Under the pieces are notes generated by a model, which made no database searches, was not told the DNA's origin, and was given only the letters and a program-made list of their open reading frames with translations. This document shows, in pieces, positions 17,434 to 26,045 of a stretch of 64,000 nt of DNA. Both the position numbers and the translations under genes were made by a program. Every line of letters begins with the position of its first letter. The stretch's first letter is position 1. Source of the DNA: Curtobacterium sp. UNCCL20. Its GTDB lineage: Bacteria; Actinomycetota; Actinomycetes; Actinomycetales; Microbacteriaceae. The stretch is from the NCBI RefSeq assembly GCF_900101675.1, contig NZ_FNKG01000001.1, positions 372,001-436,000 of the forward strand. Reading direction: 5' to 3'.

Positions 17434-18222
17434 TCAGTCGGCGACGACGAGTTCCACGCCGGCGCTCGCGAGTTCCGCAGCGAACGACGGGGGGACGGGC
17501 TGATCGGTGACGAGGGCATCGATCCGGTCGAGCGGGCAGATCCGCGCGAAGGTGGCGCGCTCGATCTTGGTCGAGTCGGCGACGACGATGACACGGCGTC
17601 CGACGGAGGCGAAGTGCCGACTGACCTCGGCTTCACCCTCGTGCACGGTGGTCGCGCCGTACTGGCCGCTGAGGCCGTCCACACCGAGCACCACGACGTC
17701 GAGCGCGAACTCGTCGAGGGTGTCCCGGACCAGGGGCCCGACCAGCTCGTAGGACTGTCGCCGCGCCACACCGCCCGTCACGACGATCTTGACGTTGGCA
17801 CGCACGGAGAGCTCGTACCCGATGTTCAGGGCGTTCGTCACGATGGTGACGCCGTACTCGCCGTCGGCACGGGTGAAGCGTTCGCTCTTGCCGAGTTCGC
17901 GGGCGACCTCGGTCGTCGTGGTGCCGCCGTTGAGGCCGACGGTCTCGCCGGGGTGCACCATCCGGGCTGCCGCACGGGCGATCGCCGTCTTCGCCTCGGC
18001 CTGACGGGCGATCTTGTACTGGAGCGGGAGCTCGTACCCGGTGCCGAGCGCGGCCGCTCCGCCGTGCGTGCGCGTGACGAGCCGCTGGTCCGCGAGCGTC
18101 GCGAGGTCACGTCGGGCAGTCGCCGGCGAGATCCCGAGCATCTCCCCGATCTCGGCGATCGACAGGTTGCCGCGTTCGCTCACGAGTTCGAGGAGGGCGT
18201 TGAGCCGCTGTTGCGGAGTCAT
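17434..18222 (-). CDS. DeoR/GlpR-family transcriptional regulator
   Basis: The 262-residue repressor has an N-terminal winged helix (IAEIGEMLGISPATARRDLATL, then the family hallmark THGGA) and a C-terminal sugar-phosphate sensor domain (GLNGGTTTTEVAREL, then VVLGVDGL). It sits between the importer operon and the amino-sugar catabolic operon and should control both, with a phosphorylated intermediate as inducer. The start at 18222 is preferred over 18231 because TAGGAT lies 7 nt upstream of it. Confidence 0.9.
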   Translation of the reverse strand: MTPQQRLNALLELVSERGNLSIAEIGEMLGISPATARRDLATLADQRLVTRTHGGAAALGTGYELPLQYKIARQAEAKTAIARAAARMVHPGETVGLNGGTTTTEVARELGKSERFTRADGEYGVTIVTNALNIGYELSVRANVKIVVTGGVARRQSYELVGPLVRDTLDEFALDVVVLGVDGLSGQYGATTVHEGEAEVSRHFASVGRRVIVVADSTKIERATFARICPLDRIDALVTDQPVPPSFAAELASAGVELVVAD

Positions 18223-18229
18223 GACGGCC

Positions 18230-18235
18230 ATCCTA
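18230..18235 (-). promoter_or_regulatory. -10 box of the deoR gene, leaderless
   Basis: TAGGAT lies 7 nt before the ATG at 18222. It overlaps the alternative upstream ATG, which argues against that start. Confidence 0.5.
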
Positions 18236-18312
18236 TGGCGTCCCTGCGCGCCGGTCCTGATCGGAAATGACGTTTTGCCCTTCCATTGCGCACGATCGCT
18301 CGCTACGCTTCC

Positions 18313-18325
18313 TGATCATCGATCA
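18313..18325. promoter_or_regulatory. Palindromic site upstream of the SIS gene
   Basis: TGATCATCGATCA is a near-palindrome located between a TACGCT hexamer (18304-18309, possible -10) and the GGAAGG ribosome site of the SIS gene. It shares ATCGATCA with the dyad upstream of the importer operon. Confidence 0.35.
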
Positions 18326-18353
18326 CCCGGATCGACCGGACCGGAAGGCACCC

Positions 18354-19232
18354 ATGACCGACACCTTCGTGAGCGCCGAACTGGCCTCCCAGCCGGAGAC
18401 GTGGCGCGCCGCCGCGGGGCTCCTGCCCTCCTTCGCCGACGCACTCCCCCAGCCCGGCGAACGGGTCGCCGTCGTCGGCTGCGGGACGAGCTGGTTCATC
18501 GCGATGAGCTACGCCGTCGCCCGCGAGCAGGCCGGGCTCGGGGTCACCGACGCGTTCGCCGGATCCGAGTACCCGCTCGGTCGCGAGTACGACCGCGTCG
18601 TGACCATCAGCCGCTCGGGCACCACGACCGAGATCGTCGACCTGCTGCAGGCACTCCCGCACAGCCGGACCGTCCTCGTCACCGCCGTCCCGGACAGCCC
18701 CGCGGCCGCCGTCGCCGACGACGTGGTCGCACTGCCGTTCGCCGACGAGCGCTCCGTCGTGCAGACCCGGTTCGCGACGACGACCCTCGCCCTGCTCCGC
18801 GCGTCCATCGGCGACGACGTCGACTCGCTCGCCGCCCAGGCCGAGGCCGCGCTCGCCCTGCCGATCGACGACCTGCTCGACGCCGAACAGGTCACCTTCG
18901 TCGGCCGTGGTCCTGCCGTCGGCCTGACCTTCGAGGCGGCGCTCAAGACGCGCGAAGCCGCGCAGTTCTGGGCCGAGTCCTACCCGGCGATGGACTACCG
19001 GCACGGGCCCATCGCGATCGCGCAGCCGGGTCGACTCGTGTGGTCGCTCGGCGCCGCGCCCGAGGGGCTCGCCGACGAGGTCGCAGCCACGGGTGCCCGG
19101 TTCGTCCAGCACCCGCTCGATCCGATCGCCGGCCTCGTCGTCGTGCACCGGTTCGCGGTCGCCCTGGCCGAGGGCCGCGGGCTCGACCCGGACAACCCCC
19201 GCTCGCTCACCCGTTCGGTCATCCTCACCTGA
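18354..19232 (+). CDS. SIS-domain sugar-phosphate isomerase/deaminase (AgaS/GlmS-like)
   Basis: The 292-residue protein consists of two SIS folds like the isomerase half of GlmS: GCGTSWFIAMSYA, then SRSGTTTEIVDLL, then the second half with GRGPAVGLTFEAALKTREAAQ and YRHGP. It lacks the glutaminase domain, so it should act as an amino-sugar-6-phosphate deaminase/isomerase rather than a synthase. First gene of the catabolic operon; GGAAGG precedes the ATG. Its stop overlaps the next start by one base. Confidence 0.85.
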   Translation: MTDTFVSAELASQPETWRAAAGLLPSFADALPQPGERVAVVGCGTSWFIAMSYAVAREQAGLGVTDAFAGSEYPLGREYDRVVTISRSGTTTEIVDLLQALPHSRTVLVTAVPDSPAAAVADDVVALPFADERSVVQTRFATTTLALLRASIGDDVDSLAAQAEAALALPIDDLLDAEQVTFVGRGPAVGLTFEAALKTREAAQFWAESYPAMDYRHGPIAIAQPGRLVWSLGAAPEGLADEVAATGARFVQHPLDPIAGLVVVHRFAVALAEGRGLDPDNPRSLTRSVILT

Positions 19233-20167
19233 TGCCCGGCGCAGGCGCGGTGCTCGGGGTCGACGTCGGCGGCACGGGCATCAAGGCCCGGCTGACCGAC
19301 CCCGACGGACTCGTCCTCGACGAGACCCGGGTCCCGACGCCGCGCGACGACCACGATGCCCGACGGCTCGCCGTCCTCGTGGCGGAGCTCGTGACGAACG
19401 CGTCGCGGCATGCACCGCTCGACACCCTCGGCGTGGTCACCCCCGGGGTCGTCGACGAGGCGTCGGGCCGGGTCCTCCTGGCCGTGAACCTCGGTTGGCG
19501 AGACGTGCCGGTGCTCGACACCGTGTGCGCCGAGCTGGACCGGCGCGGCATCGCCCTGCCGGTGGCGTTCGGACACGACGTCCGGGCCGGCGCGCTCGCC
19601 GAGACGACGTCCGGCGATCCCGCACTGGCTCGTGGATCGGTGGCGTTCGTCCCGGTCGGCACCGGTCTGGCGAGCGCGCTCGTCGTCGACGGCGCCGTGG
19701 TGCCGGGCGACGGGTGGGCGGGCGAGATCGGCCAGGTCCGGATCACGTCCGGGCCGCATGCCGGACTCCGTGTCGAGGAGATCGCCTCGGCCGGGGGAGT
19801 CGCTCGTCGTTCCGGGGCGGCCTCCGCGCGGGAAGCCGTGCTCCGGGTCCGGGCCGGCGACCGGCTGGCCGTCGATGCGCTCGACGAGTGTGTCGCCGTG
19901 CTCGCGGACGCACTGGTGTGGACCACCGCGGTCGCCGGGTGTCACACCATCATCGTCGGCGGGGGACTGGCCGAGTCTGGCCCCGTCCTGTTCGACCCGC
20001 TGCGCGCTGCGGTCGCCGACCGGCTCGCGGGTCTCCGGGTTCCGACCCTCGTGCCGGCCCGACACGGTGACGCGGCCGGAGCCATCGGCGCCGGCCTGCT
20101 CGCACGCCAGCTGCTCGCACGCCGGCTGCTCGTCCCACGGGCCTCGTCATCAGCGGTGTCGGCATGA
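19232..20167 (+). CDS. ROK-like sugar kinase
   Basis: The 311-residue protein has the phosphate loop GVDVGGTGIKA and the GTGLASALVVDG segment of ROK kinases. The usual zinc-binding cluster of Cys residues is missing (EEIASAGGVARRSGA in its place). It probably phosphorylates the incoming amino sugar. It is coupled to nagA by a 4-nt overlap (ATGA). The C-terminus has a short repeated LLARQLLARRLL stretch. Confidence 0.82.
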   Translation: MPGAGAVLGVDVGGTGIKARLTDPDGLVLDETRVPTPRDDHDARRLAVLVAELVTNASRHAPLDTLGVVTPGVVDEASGRVLLAVNLGWRDVPVLDTVCAELDRRGIALPVAFGHDVRAGALAETTSGDPALARGSVAFVPVGTGLASALVVDGAVVPGDGWAGEIGQVRITSGPHAGLRVEEIASAGGVARRSGAASAREAVLRVRAGDRLAVDALDECVAVLADALVWTTAVAGCHTIIVGGGLAESGPVLFDPLRAAVADRLAGLRVPTLVPARHGDAAGAIGAGLLARQLLARRLLVPRASSSAVSA

Positions 20168-21318
20168 GCGTGCTCGTGCGTGCGCCGCGCATCGTCACCG
20201 CCACCGACGACCTACGCGACGGCTGGCTCGTCGTGGACCGCTCCGGAGCGGTGCAGTCCACCGGGACCGGTACACCACCCCACACGGACACCGCGACGAC
20301 CATCGCCGGGACCGTCGTCCCCGGACTCGTCGACCTGCACGCACACGGCGCGCTCGGCCACGACTTCGCGCTGAGCACAGCAGACGACTCGCGTGCCGCC
20401 GCGGCGTTCCACCGAGGCCGGGGGACCTCCGCGCTCATCGCGTCCGTCGCCACCGGTCCGGTCGAGGAGACCGCTGCGGCACTGACACGCCTGCGTCCCC
20501 TCGTCGGCGACGGCACGCTCGCCGGGCTGCACCTCGAAGGCCCCTGGCTCGCCCCCGCGCGTCGAGGCGCCCACCGGGCCGACCTGTTGCACGCACCCGA
20601 TCCCGCCGAGGTCGAGTCGCTGCTGTCCGCGGCGGACGGCGGGCTCCGCGTCGTCACGCTCGCCCCCGAGCTCCCCGGGGCACTCGACGCCGTCCGCCGA
20701 CTCGTGGCCGCCGGCGTGGTCGTCGCGATCGGGCACACCGACGCCACCGCAGACCAGACGCGCCAGGCGATCGACGCCGGTGCGACCCTCGTCACCCACC
20801 TCTTCAACGGGATGCCGCCGATGCACCACCGAACGCCGGGCCCGGTCGGGGTCGCGCTCACCGACGCCCGCGTCCTGCTCGAGTGCATCGTCGACGGGCA
20901 CCACCTCGATCCCGTCACGATCGACCTCGTCCGACGCGCGGCACCCGGGCGCATCGTGCTCGTCTCGGACGCCATGTCGGCCACCGGTTGCCCGGACGGC
21001 GACCACACCATCGCCGGTTCTGCGGTGTCCGTCCGCGGAGGCGTCGCGATGCTCGCGGACGGATCGTCCCTGGCCGGCAGCACCATCACCGTCGCGGACG
21101 GTGCGCGCAGGCTGCTGGACACGGGAACGCCCCTCACGGAGGTCGTCGCCGCTGCTGCGACGCGTCCTGCTCACCTGCTCGGGCTGCCCGCCCCGCTCGC
21201 GGTCGGTTCGCCGGCGGAGATGCTCGTGATCGATACGGCGGACGGACGCTGGAAGCCGCTCGACGACGCGGACGCCGCCGTCAGCGTCGGCACGACACCA
21301 GCGGTGCGGTCCTCGTGA
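20164..21318 (+). CDS. nagA: N-acetylglucosamine-6-phosphate deacetylase (NagA/AgaA type)
   Basis: This amidohydrolase of 384 residues removes the acetyl group from N-acetylhexosamine-6-phosphate. Motifs are DLHAHG (metal site), HLEGPWLAP with the conserved Glu, IGHTDA, HLFNGMPPMHHRTPG and the catalytic Asp in LVSDAMSATG. Genomic context cannot separate GlcNAc-6-P from GalNAc-6-P, but the downstream tagatose-type kinase and aldolase favour GalNAc. Coupled at both ends by 4-nt overlaps. Confidence 0.92.
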   Translation: MSVLVRAPRIVTATDDLRDGWLVVDRSGAVQSTGTGTPPHTDTATTIAGTVVPGLVDLHAHGALGHDFALSTADDSRAAAAFHRGRGTSALIASVATGPVEETAAALTRLRPLVGDGTLAGLHLEGPWLAPARRGAHRADLLHAPDPAEVESLLSAADGGLRVVTLAPELPGALDAVRRLVAAGVVVAIGHTDATADQTRQAIDAGATLVTHLFNGMPPMHHRTPGPVGVALTDARVLLECIVDGHHLDPVTIDLVRRAAPGRIVLVSDAMSATGCPDGDHTIAGSAVSVRGGVAMLADGSSLAGSTITVADGARRLLDTGTPLTEVVAAAATRPAHLLGLPAPLAVGSPAEMLVIDTADGRWKPLDDADAAVSVGTTPAVRSS

Positions 21319-22367
21319 TCCTCGTCGTGACGCCGAACCCCGCCGTCGACGTGACGTACCGCGTCGCCGAGCAGCGCATCGGCGAGACGCAGCGGGTCCA
21401 GGGCGTCGCCCGGCGCCCCGGTGGCAAGGGACTCAACGTCGCACGGGTGCTCGAGGACGCCGGGCGCTCGACGTACTCGGTCCTGCCGCTCGGCGGCGGT
21501 GCCGGGCGGTGGCTGGCCGACGCGCTCGACCAGCTCGGACTGGCGCACAGCGACGTCGCGGTGACGGGGGAGACGCGCACCACGGTCACGGTGGTCGACG
21601 ACGTCGCACACCCGACGATGTTCGGCGAGCCAGGGCCGCTCGTGTCACCGGACGAATGGGCCGCGGTCACCGCGACCGTCGACCGGTTGCTCGACTCCGG
21701 CGACGTGGACGCACTCGTGGTCTCCGGGTCGTTGCCGAGCGGCACCGATCCCGCCCTGGTGGCCGACTGGGTACGTGCAGCGCGGCGGCAGGGCCTGCTG
21801 AGTGTCGCCGACTGCTCCGGTCCGGCGCTCCTCGCGGCGGCGAGCGCCGGTGCGACGATCTGCAAGCCGAACCGGGCCGAACTGCTCGAGGCGACGGGGA
21901 TCACGGGCGACGACGAACGCTCCGGCGCGCTCCGGCTCCTCGAGCGCGGCGCCTGCACCGTGGTCGTCTCCCGCGGAGCCGAGGGGATCGCCGCGCACAC
22001 CGCCGCGGGTGTGCTCGAGGTCCCGGCGATCGCGGGCGTGACCGGCAACCCCACCGGTGCCGGAGACGCTGCGACCGCTGGTCTCGTCACGGCTCTCCTC
22101 GGGCGACCCGACCGCGGCGCAGCCGTGCCGGTCGAGCGCGATGCCCTCCGCTCCGCCGCGGCCTTCGGCGCGGCGGCCGTCCTCCGGCCCGTCGCGGGCG
22201 AGGTCGACCTCGATGCCGTCCGGCGTTTCCTGCGAACCGAAGGCAGCACTGCTGGCGGGGTCGCCGGCAGCCCCGCTGGCGGGGTCGCCGGCAGCCCTGC
22301 TGGCGGGGTCGCCGGCGCACCACACCTCGACCTGACGCACGACCACCGATCCGGGAGCCCAGCATGA
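21315..22367 (+). CDS. PfkB-family phosphosugar kinase (1-phosphofructokinase/tagatose-6-phosphate kinase type)
   Basis: The 350-residue kinase has the PfkB start MILVVTPNPAVDVTY, the GGKGLNVAR substrate loop and the catalytic NPTGAGDA. In this operon it should phosphorylate tagatose-6-phosphate or fructose phosphate, feeding the aldolase that follows. GTG start overlapping nagA by 4 nt. The C-terminal tail carries three in-frame 24-bp repeats coding AGGVAGSP. Confidence 0.88.
   Translation: MILVVTPNPAVDVTYRVAEQRIGETQRVQGVARRPGGKGLNVARVLEDAGRSTYSVLPLGGGAGRWLADALDQLGLAHSDVAVTGETRTTVTVVDDVAHPTMFGEPGPLVSPDEWAAVTATVDRLLDSGDVDALVVSGSLPSGTDPALVADWVRAARRQGLLSVADCSGPALLAAASAGATICKPNRAELLEATGITGDDERSGALRLLERGACTVVVSRGAEGIAAHTAAGVLEVPAIAGVTGNPTGAGDAATAGLVTALLGRPDRGAAVPVERDALRSAAAFGAAAVLRPVAGEVDLDAVRRFLRTEGSTAGGVAGSPAGGVAGSPAGGVAGAPHLDLTHDHRSGSPA
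22251..22318 (+). repeat. 24-bp in-frame tandem repeat, about 3 copies
   Basis: Units start at 22251, 22275 and 22299 (GCTGGCGGGGTCGCCGGC core). They extend the C-terminus of the PfkB kinase with AGGVAGSP units beyond its conserved fold. Confidence 0.9.
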
Positions 22368-23200
22368 TCACCGACCTCGCCCTGAGCGGCCTGCTCGACA
22401 CTGCACGCACGGCCCGACGGGGTGTCGGTGCCTTCAACGTGGTGCTCCTCGAGCACGCCGAAGCGATCGTCGCTGGGGCCGAGCTCGCCGGCCTCCCGGT
22501 CATCCTGCAGATCAGCGAGAACTGCGTCCGCTACCACGGTGGCCTCGCCCCCATCACGACCGCGACCCAGGCGATCGCCCGGTCCGCCCAGGTCGAGGTC
22601 CTCGTGCACCTCGACCACATCGAGGATCCGGACCTCGTGCTCGCCGGCGTCGACCTCGGGGTGGACTCGATCATGTACGACGGGTCGCACCTGGACTTCA
22701 CCGCCAACGTCGCGGCGACCCGGCGACTCGCTGAGCGGTGCCATGCGTCAGGGATCGCGATCGAAGCCGAGCTCGGAGCGGTCGGCGGCAAGGACGGCGT
22801 GCACGCGCCGGGGGTGCGCACCGACCCGGACGACGCCGCTGCCTTCGTCGGCGACACCGGCGTCGACGCACTCGCGGTCGCTGTGGGCACCTCGCACGCG
22901 ATGCAGACCCGCGAGGCCTCGGTGGACCGAGCGCTCGTCGGACGTCTCCGCGAGACGGTCCCGGTGCCACTCGTGCTGCACGGGTCCTCCGGGCTCTCCG
23001 ACGAGGAGCTCCGGGGCGCCGTGCACGCCGGCATGACGAAGATCAACATCTCGACGCACCTGAACGGCCTGTTCACCCGGGCGCTGCGGGAGGTGCTCGA
23101 CGAGCGGCCCGACGTCGTCGACCCGCGGAAGTACGTGTCCGCCGGGCGGGACGCGATCGCATCCGAGACGGCGAGGCTCTTGACGCTGCTGCACGCCTGA
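22364..23200 (+). CDS. Class II fructose/tagatose-bisphosphate aldolase
   Basis: The 278-residue zinc aldolase carries the metal ligands in VLVHLDHIED, the EAELGAVGGKDG Glu/Gly loop, the histidine of VLHGSSGLSDEELR and the phosphate-binding KINISTHLN. It should split tagatose- or fructose-1,6-bisphosphate into triose phosphates, the last step of the amino-sugar route. Translationally coupled to the kinase by an ATGA overlap; last gene of the operon. Confidence 0.9.
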   Translation: MITDLALSGLLDTARTARRGVGAFNVVLLEHAEAIVAGAELAGLPVILQISENCVRYHGGLAPITTATQAIARSAQVEVLVHLDHIEDPDLVLAGVDLGVDSIMYDGSHLDFTANVAATRRLAERCHASGIAIEAELGAVGGKDGVHAPGVRTDPDDAAAFVGDTGVDALAVAVGTSHAMQTREASVDRALVGRLRETVPVPLVLHGSSGLSDEELRGAVHAGMTKINISTHLNGLFTRALREVLDERPDVVDPRKYVSAGRDAIASETARLLTLLHA

Positions 23201-23213
23201 CCGGCGGACGGCG

Positions 23214-23240
23214 ACAGCAACAGCAACAGCAACAGCGCCA
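23214..23240. repeat. CAGCAA hexamer repeat
   Basis: Three CAGCAA units and a partial copy lie in the 73-bp gap between the aldolase and serine dehydratase stops. Confidence 0.7.
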
Positions 23241-23273
23241 GCGCCACCGACGCCCACAGCGACGCCGGTCGCG

Positions 23274-24665
23274 TCAGCAGAGCGGGACGTTCACCGCCAG
23301 ACCGCCCATCGCGGTCTCCTTGTACTTCGTCGACATGTCGGCTCCGGTCTGCCGCATCGTCTCGACGACCTGGTCGAGCGACACGTGGTGCTCGCCGTCT
23401 CCGCGCAGCGCCATCCGGGCGGCGTTGATCGCCTTGTTCGCGGCGATCGCGTTCCGTTCGATGCACGGGATCTGCACGAGTCCGCCGATGGGGTCGCAGG
23501 TCAGCCCGAGGTTGTGCTCCATCGCGATCTCGGCGGCGTTCTCGACCTGTTCGGGCGTCCCTCCGAGGATCTCGGCGAGTCCGGCGGCGGCCATCGAGGC
23601 AGCGGATCCGACCTCGCCCTGGCACCCCACCTCGGCCCCGGAGATCGAGGCGCGTTCCTTGTAGATCGACCCGATCGCGCCTGCGGTGAGGAGGAACCGG
23701 ACGACGGCGTCGTCACGGTTCTCGGGGGTGACCGCCGGCACGTAGGTGAGGGCGTAGTAGAGCACGGCGGGGATGATGCCCGCGGCGCCGTTCGTCGGTG
23801 CGGTGACGACGCGGCCGCCGGTGGCGTTCTCCTCGTTGACGGCCATCGCCATGAGGTTCACCCACTCCATCGCGAACAGCGGGTCGTGGTCGGGGTCGTC
23901 CCGGGTGAGCTGCTCGTACCAGTTCGCAGCGCGGCGCCGGACGGCGAGGCCACCCGGCAGGGTCCCCGTCCGTTCGACACTGCGGCCGACCGAGGACTCC
24001 ATGACGTCGTGGATGCGGAGGAGGCCGGCACGGACCTCGTCCGCCGTGCGCGTGACCGTCTCGTTGGCGAGCGCGATGCCGCTGACGGGCAGTCCGGTCG
24101 CTGCACAGGCCGTGAGCAGTTCGGCCCCGCTCGAGAACGGGTGCGGCACGGTGTCGTCGACGGGGATGGCGGCCTCGGCGACGTCACCCTCGGTGTCACT
24201 CGTGATGAAGCCACCGCCGATCGAGTAGTAGGTCTCCTCGGCGATCGTCGCTCCGGAGGCGGCGGCTGCGCGGAGACGCATGGCGTTCGGGTGCCGGGGG
24301 AGCATCGTCAGGGGGTGCAGGACGATGTCGGCGAGACGGAACGGGACGGTGGTGCCGCCGGCGAGCGTGAGCATCCCGCTGGCCTCGAGGTCGTCGAGCG
24401 CCTCGGCCAGCTCGTCCGGGTCGACCGTCTCCGGGTCCGCCCCCATGAGTCCGGCGACGACGGCCCCGAGCGTGCCGTGGCCCTGTCCGGTCGACGCCAG
24501 GGAGCCGTAGAGGTGCACGTCGATCGCGGCGACCGCAGCGCTGGCACTCCGCGACGCTTCGACCGTGTGGGAGGCGAAGAGCGATCCGGCACGCATCGGT
24601 CCGACGGTGTGGGAACTCGACGGACCGATCCCGATGCTGAACAGATCGAAGACGGAGACCGGCAC
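23274..24665 (-). CDS. sdaA: L-serine dehydratase, single-chain iron-sulfur type
   Basis: The 463-residue enzyme deaminates L-serine to pyruvate and ammonia with a [4Fe-4S] cluster. Ligand cysteines are visible at 348 (GCQGEVGSA), 390 (CDPIGG) and 401 (PCIERN), and the chain ends in Cys463. The 42- and 11-residue spacings and the terminal Cys match the Legionella-type enzyme, where the C-terminal Cys plugs the cluster. The beta-domain starts with [18 protein letters not shown]. The GTG start is placed by TAGTGT 6 nt upstream; a 14-bp palindrome follows that box. Confidence 0.94.
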   Translation of the reverse strand: MPVSVFDLFSIGIGPSSSHTVGPMRAGSLFASHTVEASRSASAAVAAIDVHLYGSLASTGQGHGTLGAVVAGLMGADPETVDPDELAEALDDLEASGMLTLAGGTTVPFRLADIVLHPLTMLPRHPNAMRLRAAAASGATIAEETYYSIGGGFITSDTEGDVAEAAIPVDDTVPHPFSSGAELLTACAATGLPVSGIALANETVTRTADEVRAGLLRIHDVMESSVGRSVERTGTLPGGLAVRRRAANWYEQLTRDDPDHDPLFAMEWVNLMAMAVNEENATGGRVVTAPTNGAAGIIPAVLYYALTYVPAVTPENRDDAVVRFLLTAGAIGSIYKERASISGAEVGCQGEVGSAASMAAAGLAEILGGTPEQVENAAEIAMEHNLGLTCDPIGGLVQIPCIERNAIAANKAINAARMALRGDGEHHVSLDQVVETMRQTGADMSTKYKETAMGGLAVNVPLC

Positions 24666-24671
24666 CCCGCC

Positions 24672-24692
24672 ACACTAACCCGTCCGGACGGG
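24672..24692 (-). promoter_or_regulatory. sdaA leaderless promoter with palindrome
   Basis: TAGTGT (24672-24677) lies 6 nt before the GTG. CCCGTCCGGACGGG (24679-24692) is a perfect 14-bp palindrome directly upstream of it, in the spacer region where a repressor could act. Confidence 0.5.
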
Positions 24693-24744
24693 AAGGAAAC
24701 GGGGTGTCGACGAGGAGACGGGACCGGACCGGGGGCGCACCGGT

Positions 24745-24939
24745 TCAGCGCCGGCGACCCCCTTGGTTCGGCATGAGGATCCAGAGCACGACGTAGGCGA
24801 TCCAGAGCGGCCCGGGGAAGAGGCTCAGGATGACCCACGCGATCCGGACGAAGGTGCGGGACCAGCCGAAGCGGTCGGCGATGCCGGCGCAGACGCCGGC
24901 GAGGATGCGTCCGTTGCGAGGACGGGTGAGTGCGTTCAT
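24745..24939 (-). CDS. PspC-domain membrane protein
   Basis: The 64-residue protein is a minimal PspC domain: RPRNGRILAGVCAGIADRFGWSRTFVRIAWVILS, then a hydrophobic helix and GGRRR tail. PspC proteins sit in the inner membrane and are linked to envelope stress. The start is supported by TACCGT 7 nt upstream (24947-24952). Confidence 0.88.
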   Translation of the reverse strand: MNALTRPRNGRILAGVCAGIADRFGWSRTFVRIAWVILSLFPGPLWIAYVVLWILMPNQGGRRR

Positions 24940-24946
24940 GGTCTCG

Positions 24947-24952
24947 ACGGTA
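24947..24952 (-). promoter_or_regulatory. -10 box of the pspC gene, leaderless
   Basis: TACCGT lies 7 nt before the ATG at 24939. Confidence 0.5.
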
Positions 24953-25073
24953 CGGGCCGTCCGGCCGCGCTGACAGGTGGAGGACACCCGGATCCGGGGT
25001 GGGGACAACCCCACCTTCTCCACAGGCCCTGTCGTGGACCGCTCCATCGGCGCAGGGGTGGGAGACTGGGGTC

Positions 25074-25892
25074 ATGCCCATCCTCAACAAGGACATGCAG
25101 GTCTGCATCTCCCTCGCTGCCCGTCCGAGCAACATCGGCACCCGTTTCCACAACTTCCTCTACGACGAACTCGGGCTGAACTTCGCGTACAAGGCATTCA
25201 CCACGAACGACCTCCCGGGTGCGGTCACCGGGATCCGGGCCCTCGGCATCCGGGGCTGCTCGGTCTCGATGCCCTTCAAGGAGGCGATCATCCCGCTCGT
25301 CGACGTCATCGAGGAGTCGGCGGCGGCGATCGAGTCGATCAACACGGTCGTGAACGACGACGGCGTCCTCACGGCGTCGAACACCGACTACGAGGCCGTG
25401 GCGTCCCTGATCGCCTCGCACCGGATCGATCCGGGCGCGAGCGTCCTGCTGCGCGGTTCCGGCGGGATGGCGAAGGCCGTCACCGCGGCCTTCCGGGGTG
25501 CGGGTTTCGACGACCTGACGGTCGTGGCGCGGAACGAACGGACCGGTTCCGCGCTCGCTGGGCAGTACGGCTACCGGTGGGTCGCGGACGAGCACGAGGC
25601 ACCGTCGGCCGACGTGGTCGTCAACGTCACGCCCCTCGGCATGCGCGGTGACCAGCAGGACACCCTCGCCTTCTCCGAGCAGCGGGTCGAGGCCGCCGAC
25701 ACGGTCTTCGACGTGGTCGCCTTCCCCTCCGAGACGCCGCTCGTCCGCGCGGGCCGGACGATGGGCAAGCAGGTCGTCACCGGAGCAGAGGTGATCGCGC
25801 TGCAGGCAGCGCGCCAGTTCGAGCGTTACACGGGCGTCGCGCTGACGGACGACCAGGTGCGACGCGCGAGCGAGTTCAGCCGAGCAGAGTGA
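25074..25892 (+). CDS. Shikimate 5-dehydrogenase-like protein (AroE paralogue)
   Basis: The 272-residue protein has the AroE catalytic lysine in SVSMPFKEAI, INTVVND, the aspartate of SNTDYEA, the NADP loop GSGGMAKAV and NVTPLGM. It could reduce 3-dehydroshikimate or a related cyclohexene acid. No other aromatic pathway gene is near, so it may be a paralogue rather than the housekeeping AroE. The last codons merge into a 12-bp tandem repeat. Confidence 0.85.
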   Translation: MPILNKDMQVCISLAARPSNIGTRFHNFLYDELGLNFAYKAFTTNDLPGAVTGIRALGIRGCSVSMPFKEAIIPLVDVIEESAAAIESINTVVNDDGVLTASNTDYEAVASLIASHRIDPGASVLLRGSGGMAKAVTAAFRGAGFDDLTVVARNERTGSALAGQYGYRWVADEHEAPSADVVVNVTPLGMRGDQQDTLAFSEQRVEAADTVFDVVAFPSETPLVRAGRTMGKQVVTGAEVIALQAARQFERYTGVALTDDQVRRASEFSRAE

Positions 25893-25988
25893 CGAGCAGC
25901 GTGACGCGCTGAGAGACGAGCAGAGTGACGAGCGGCGTGACGAGCTGAGAGACGAGCAGCGTGACGCGCTGCGGGACGAGCAGGACCC
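25882..25988. repeat. 12-bp tandem repeat (36-bp higher-order unit) at the aroE stop
   Basis: About nine degenerate 12-mers of the form GAGCAGAGTGAC / GAGCAGCGTGAC / GCGCTGAGAGAC form a 36-bp higher unit (25882, 25918, 25954). The first unit supplies the last two codons and the stop of the AroE-like gene. Confidence 0.9.
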
Positions 25989-25993
25989 GTCGC

Positions 25994-26037
25994 CGGACTG
26001 GAGGCGCGTGGCGGGCCCGCCACGCGCCTCCAGTCCG
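25994..26037. terminator. 44-bp perfect palindrome, GGAGGCGCG family copy 1
   Basis: The arms begin CGGACTGGAGGCGCGTGG and are perfectly complementary over 22 bp. It lies between converging genes. See the other family members at 33234, 43332, 53392, 55487, 57226 and 63223. Confidence 0.85.
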
Positions 26038-26045
26038 ATCCGGCG

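Noticed and set aside
25882..25988. Regular repeats that could suggest a CRISPR array
   Set aside because: The 12-bp units are contiguous with no spacers, and no cas genes are present in the window.
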